Shown here one piece after another: positions 7,198 through 8,324 of a DNA stretch of 8,324 bases. The stretch comes from Marinilabiliaceae bacterium UBA5213 (GTDB taxonomy: Bacteria; Bacteroidota; Bacteroidia; Bacteroidales; Marinilabiliaceae). A program made the position numbers and the translations under genes. Below the pieces are notes generated by a model. That model saw only the letters and a list, made by a program, of their open reading frames with translations, made no database searches and was not told where the DNA came from. The first letter of the stretch is position 1. Every line of letters starts with the position of its first letter. The stretch covers positions 1 through 8,324 of the forward strand of contig DHVH01000288.1 in NCBI GenBank assembly GCA_002412555.1, written 5' to 3'.

Positions 7198-8324
7198 CTA
7201 CTTTTTGCTCTTAAACAGTTCCTCCAATCTGAAAAATTCATCGCGATACTGAGCCGCTGATATAAAATCCAATTCCTTGGCGGAGGCTTCCATCATTTTT
7301 TTGGTTCTTTCTATGGCTTTTGATAAGGCATGCTTATCCATATAGGCCACAACAGGGTCAGCCGCTACATCTACCGTTTCCGGCTCAACATAACCTTTGA
7401 ATCCTTTTGGGTCTTTACTGCCTGGTATGGTGGCTCCCTTCTTACGGACCACTTGTCGCGGAGTAATGTCATGATCGGCATTGTACCGCAACTGCTTCTC
7501 GCGGCGATAATTGGTAGCATCAATGGTTTCCTTCATAGATCTGGTGATGGTATCAGCGTACATGATTACCCGTCCGTTCAAATTACGGGCAGCACGACCA
7601 GAGGTTTGCGTCAGCGATCGGGCAGATCGCAGAAAACCCTCCTTATCGGCATCCAATATCGCCACCAAAGAAACCTCCGGTAAATCCAGTCCCTCACGCA
7701 GAAGGTTTACCCCAACCAGAACATCGAAAACCCCTTCCCGCAATCCATCCATAATCTTCACGCGCTCCAGGGTATCCACATCAGAGTGAATATATTCACA
7801 CCGTACCCCCATTCGTCCCAGGTAAGCCGTCAGTTCCTCAGCCATTCGTTTAGTCAGCGTAGTTACCAGTACCCGCTCTCCCTTTTCACTCCTAACCCTG
7901 ATCTCCTCCAGGAGGTCATCAATCTGATTAAGACTTGGGCGCACTTCAATTTCAGGATCGGGCAACCCAGTTGGTCGTATCACCTGCTCCACTATTATGC
8001 CTTCACTTTTAGCCATCTCATAGTCAGCAGGTGTAGCACTTACATAAATGGTGGTTTTGGCCAATTGCTCAAACTCATCAAATTTCAAAGGTCGGTTATC
8101 CAAGGCCGAAGGAAGTCTGAAACCGTATTCTACCAAATTCTGCTTTCTGCTAAAATCACCACCATACATGGCACGTACCTGAGGGATGGTGACGTGACTC
8201 TCATCAATGACTGTAATGAAATCTTGAGGGAAATAATCCAACAGACAGAATGGACGAGTGCCAGGCAGCCGTCCGTCAAAGTAACGGCTGTAATTCTCGA
8301 TACCCGGACAGTGTCCCAGTTCCC
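7198..8324 (-). CDS. uvrB: excinuclease ABC subunit B (C-terminal part; 5' end outside window)
   Basis: UvrB is the damage-verifying helicase of bacterial nucleotide excision repair. It loads on DNA with UvrA and then recruits UvrC for incision, in the cytoplasm. The frame runs to the right edge with no stop (fragment begins ELGHCPGIENYSRYFDGR), so the 374 residues present are roughly the C-terminal 55 percent of a protein usually near 670. Seen in order, in fragment numbering: helicase motif II VIDESH at 38-43; motif III SATPAD at 95-100; motif IV-type VTTLTKRM at 153-160; motif V LVGVNLLREGLDLP at 202-215; motif VI QTSGRAARN at 239-247; a Lys/Gly/Pro-rich linker; and the C-terminal UVR domain at about 332-369, a short helical hairpin (AKELDFISAAQYRDEF) that contacts UvrC. 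Ser241 in motif VI sits where Ile or Ala is usual. The beta-hairpin and Walker A motif would lie upstream, outside the window. TAG stop at 7200-7198. Confidence 0.97.
   Translation of the reverse strand, partial: ELGHCPGIENYSRYFDGRLPGTRPFCLLDYFPQDFITVIDESHVTIPQVRAMYGGDFSRKQNLVEYGFRLPSALDNRPLKFDEFEQLAKTTIYVSATPADYEMAKSEGIIVEQVIRPTGLPDPEIEVRPSLNQIDDLLEEIRVRSEKGERVLVTTLTKRMAEELTAYLGRMGVRCEYIHSDVDTLERVKIMDGLREGVFDVLVGVNLLREGLDLPEVSLVAILDADKEGFLRSARSLTQTSGRAARNLNGRVIMYADTITRSMKETIDATNYRREKQLRYNADHDITPRQVVRKKGATIPGSKDPKGFKGYVEPETVDVAADPVVAYMDKHALSKAIERTKKMMEASAKELDFISAAQYRDEFFRLEELFKSKK

Noticed and set aside
7198..8241. A complete 347-residue gene starting at 8241
   Set aside because: The codon at 8241 is TTG inside the UvrB frame. 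The frame continues with matching UvrB sequence to the window edge, so this is only an internal codon.

Overview
The window reads as ordinary chromosomal DNA of a member of the Bacteroidota, most likely a Cytophagales-like lineage. The reasons are: a PurL of the long single-chain type whose N-terminus and glutaminase core (GGFSNSDVLG, GICNGCQ) have the Bacteroidota flavour; TAnnTTTG-type promoter -7 elements, which belong to the unusual primary sigma factor of this phylum; weak Shine-Dalgarno sequences; AT-rich gaps between genes; and a small secreted beta-barrel-like protein of a style common there. Assignment below phylum level is a guess.

Layout from left to right. Positions 1-81 may hold the last codons of a plus-strand gene entering from outside, followed by a hairpin with A and T tracts (88-129) that can terminate transcription from both sides. 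The minus strand from 3872 to 180 encodes PurL, the ATP- and glutamine-dependent fourth step of purine synthesis. A 315-base AT-rich gap (3873-4187) separates it from a divergently transcribed long-chain acyl-CoA synthetase-like gene (4188-6104, plus). A 161-base gap follows, then a secreted, probably outer-membrane protein (6266-7129, plus) with a strikingly basic C-terminal tail. It converges on the 3' end of uvrB (minus, entering from the right edge and ending at 7198). A long, nearly perfect inverted repeat (7138-7189) in the 68-base gap between these two genes is a clear bidirectional terminator.

The four genes do not form a pathway or an operon: purine synthesis, fatty-acid activation, an envelope protein and nucleotide excision repair are transcribed as separate units. 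I see no mobile element, CRISPR array, tRNA, rRNA, toxin-antitoxin pair or defence cassette, and I did not find a new biological system. The points most worth a second look are the basic tail of the envelope protein, the architecture of the 7138-7189 terminator, the divergent motifs of the acyl-CoA synthetase, and the purL start, where the promoter-like element argues for the shorter protein.
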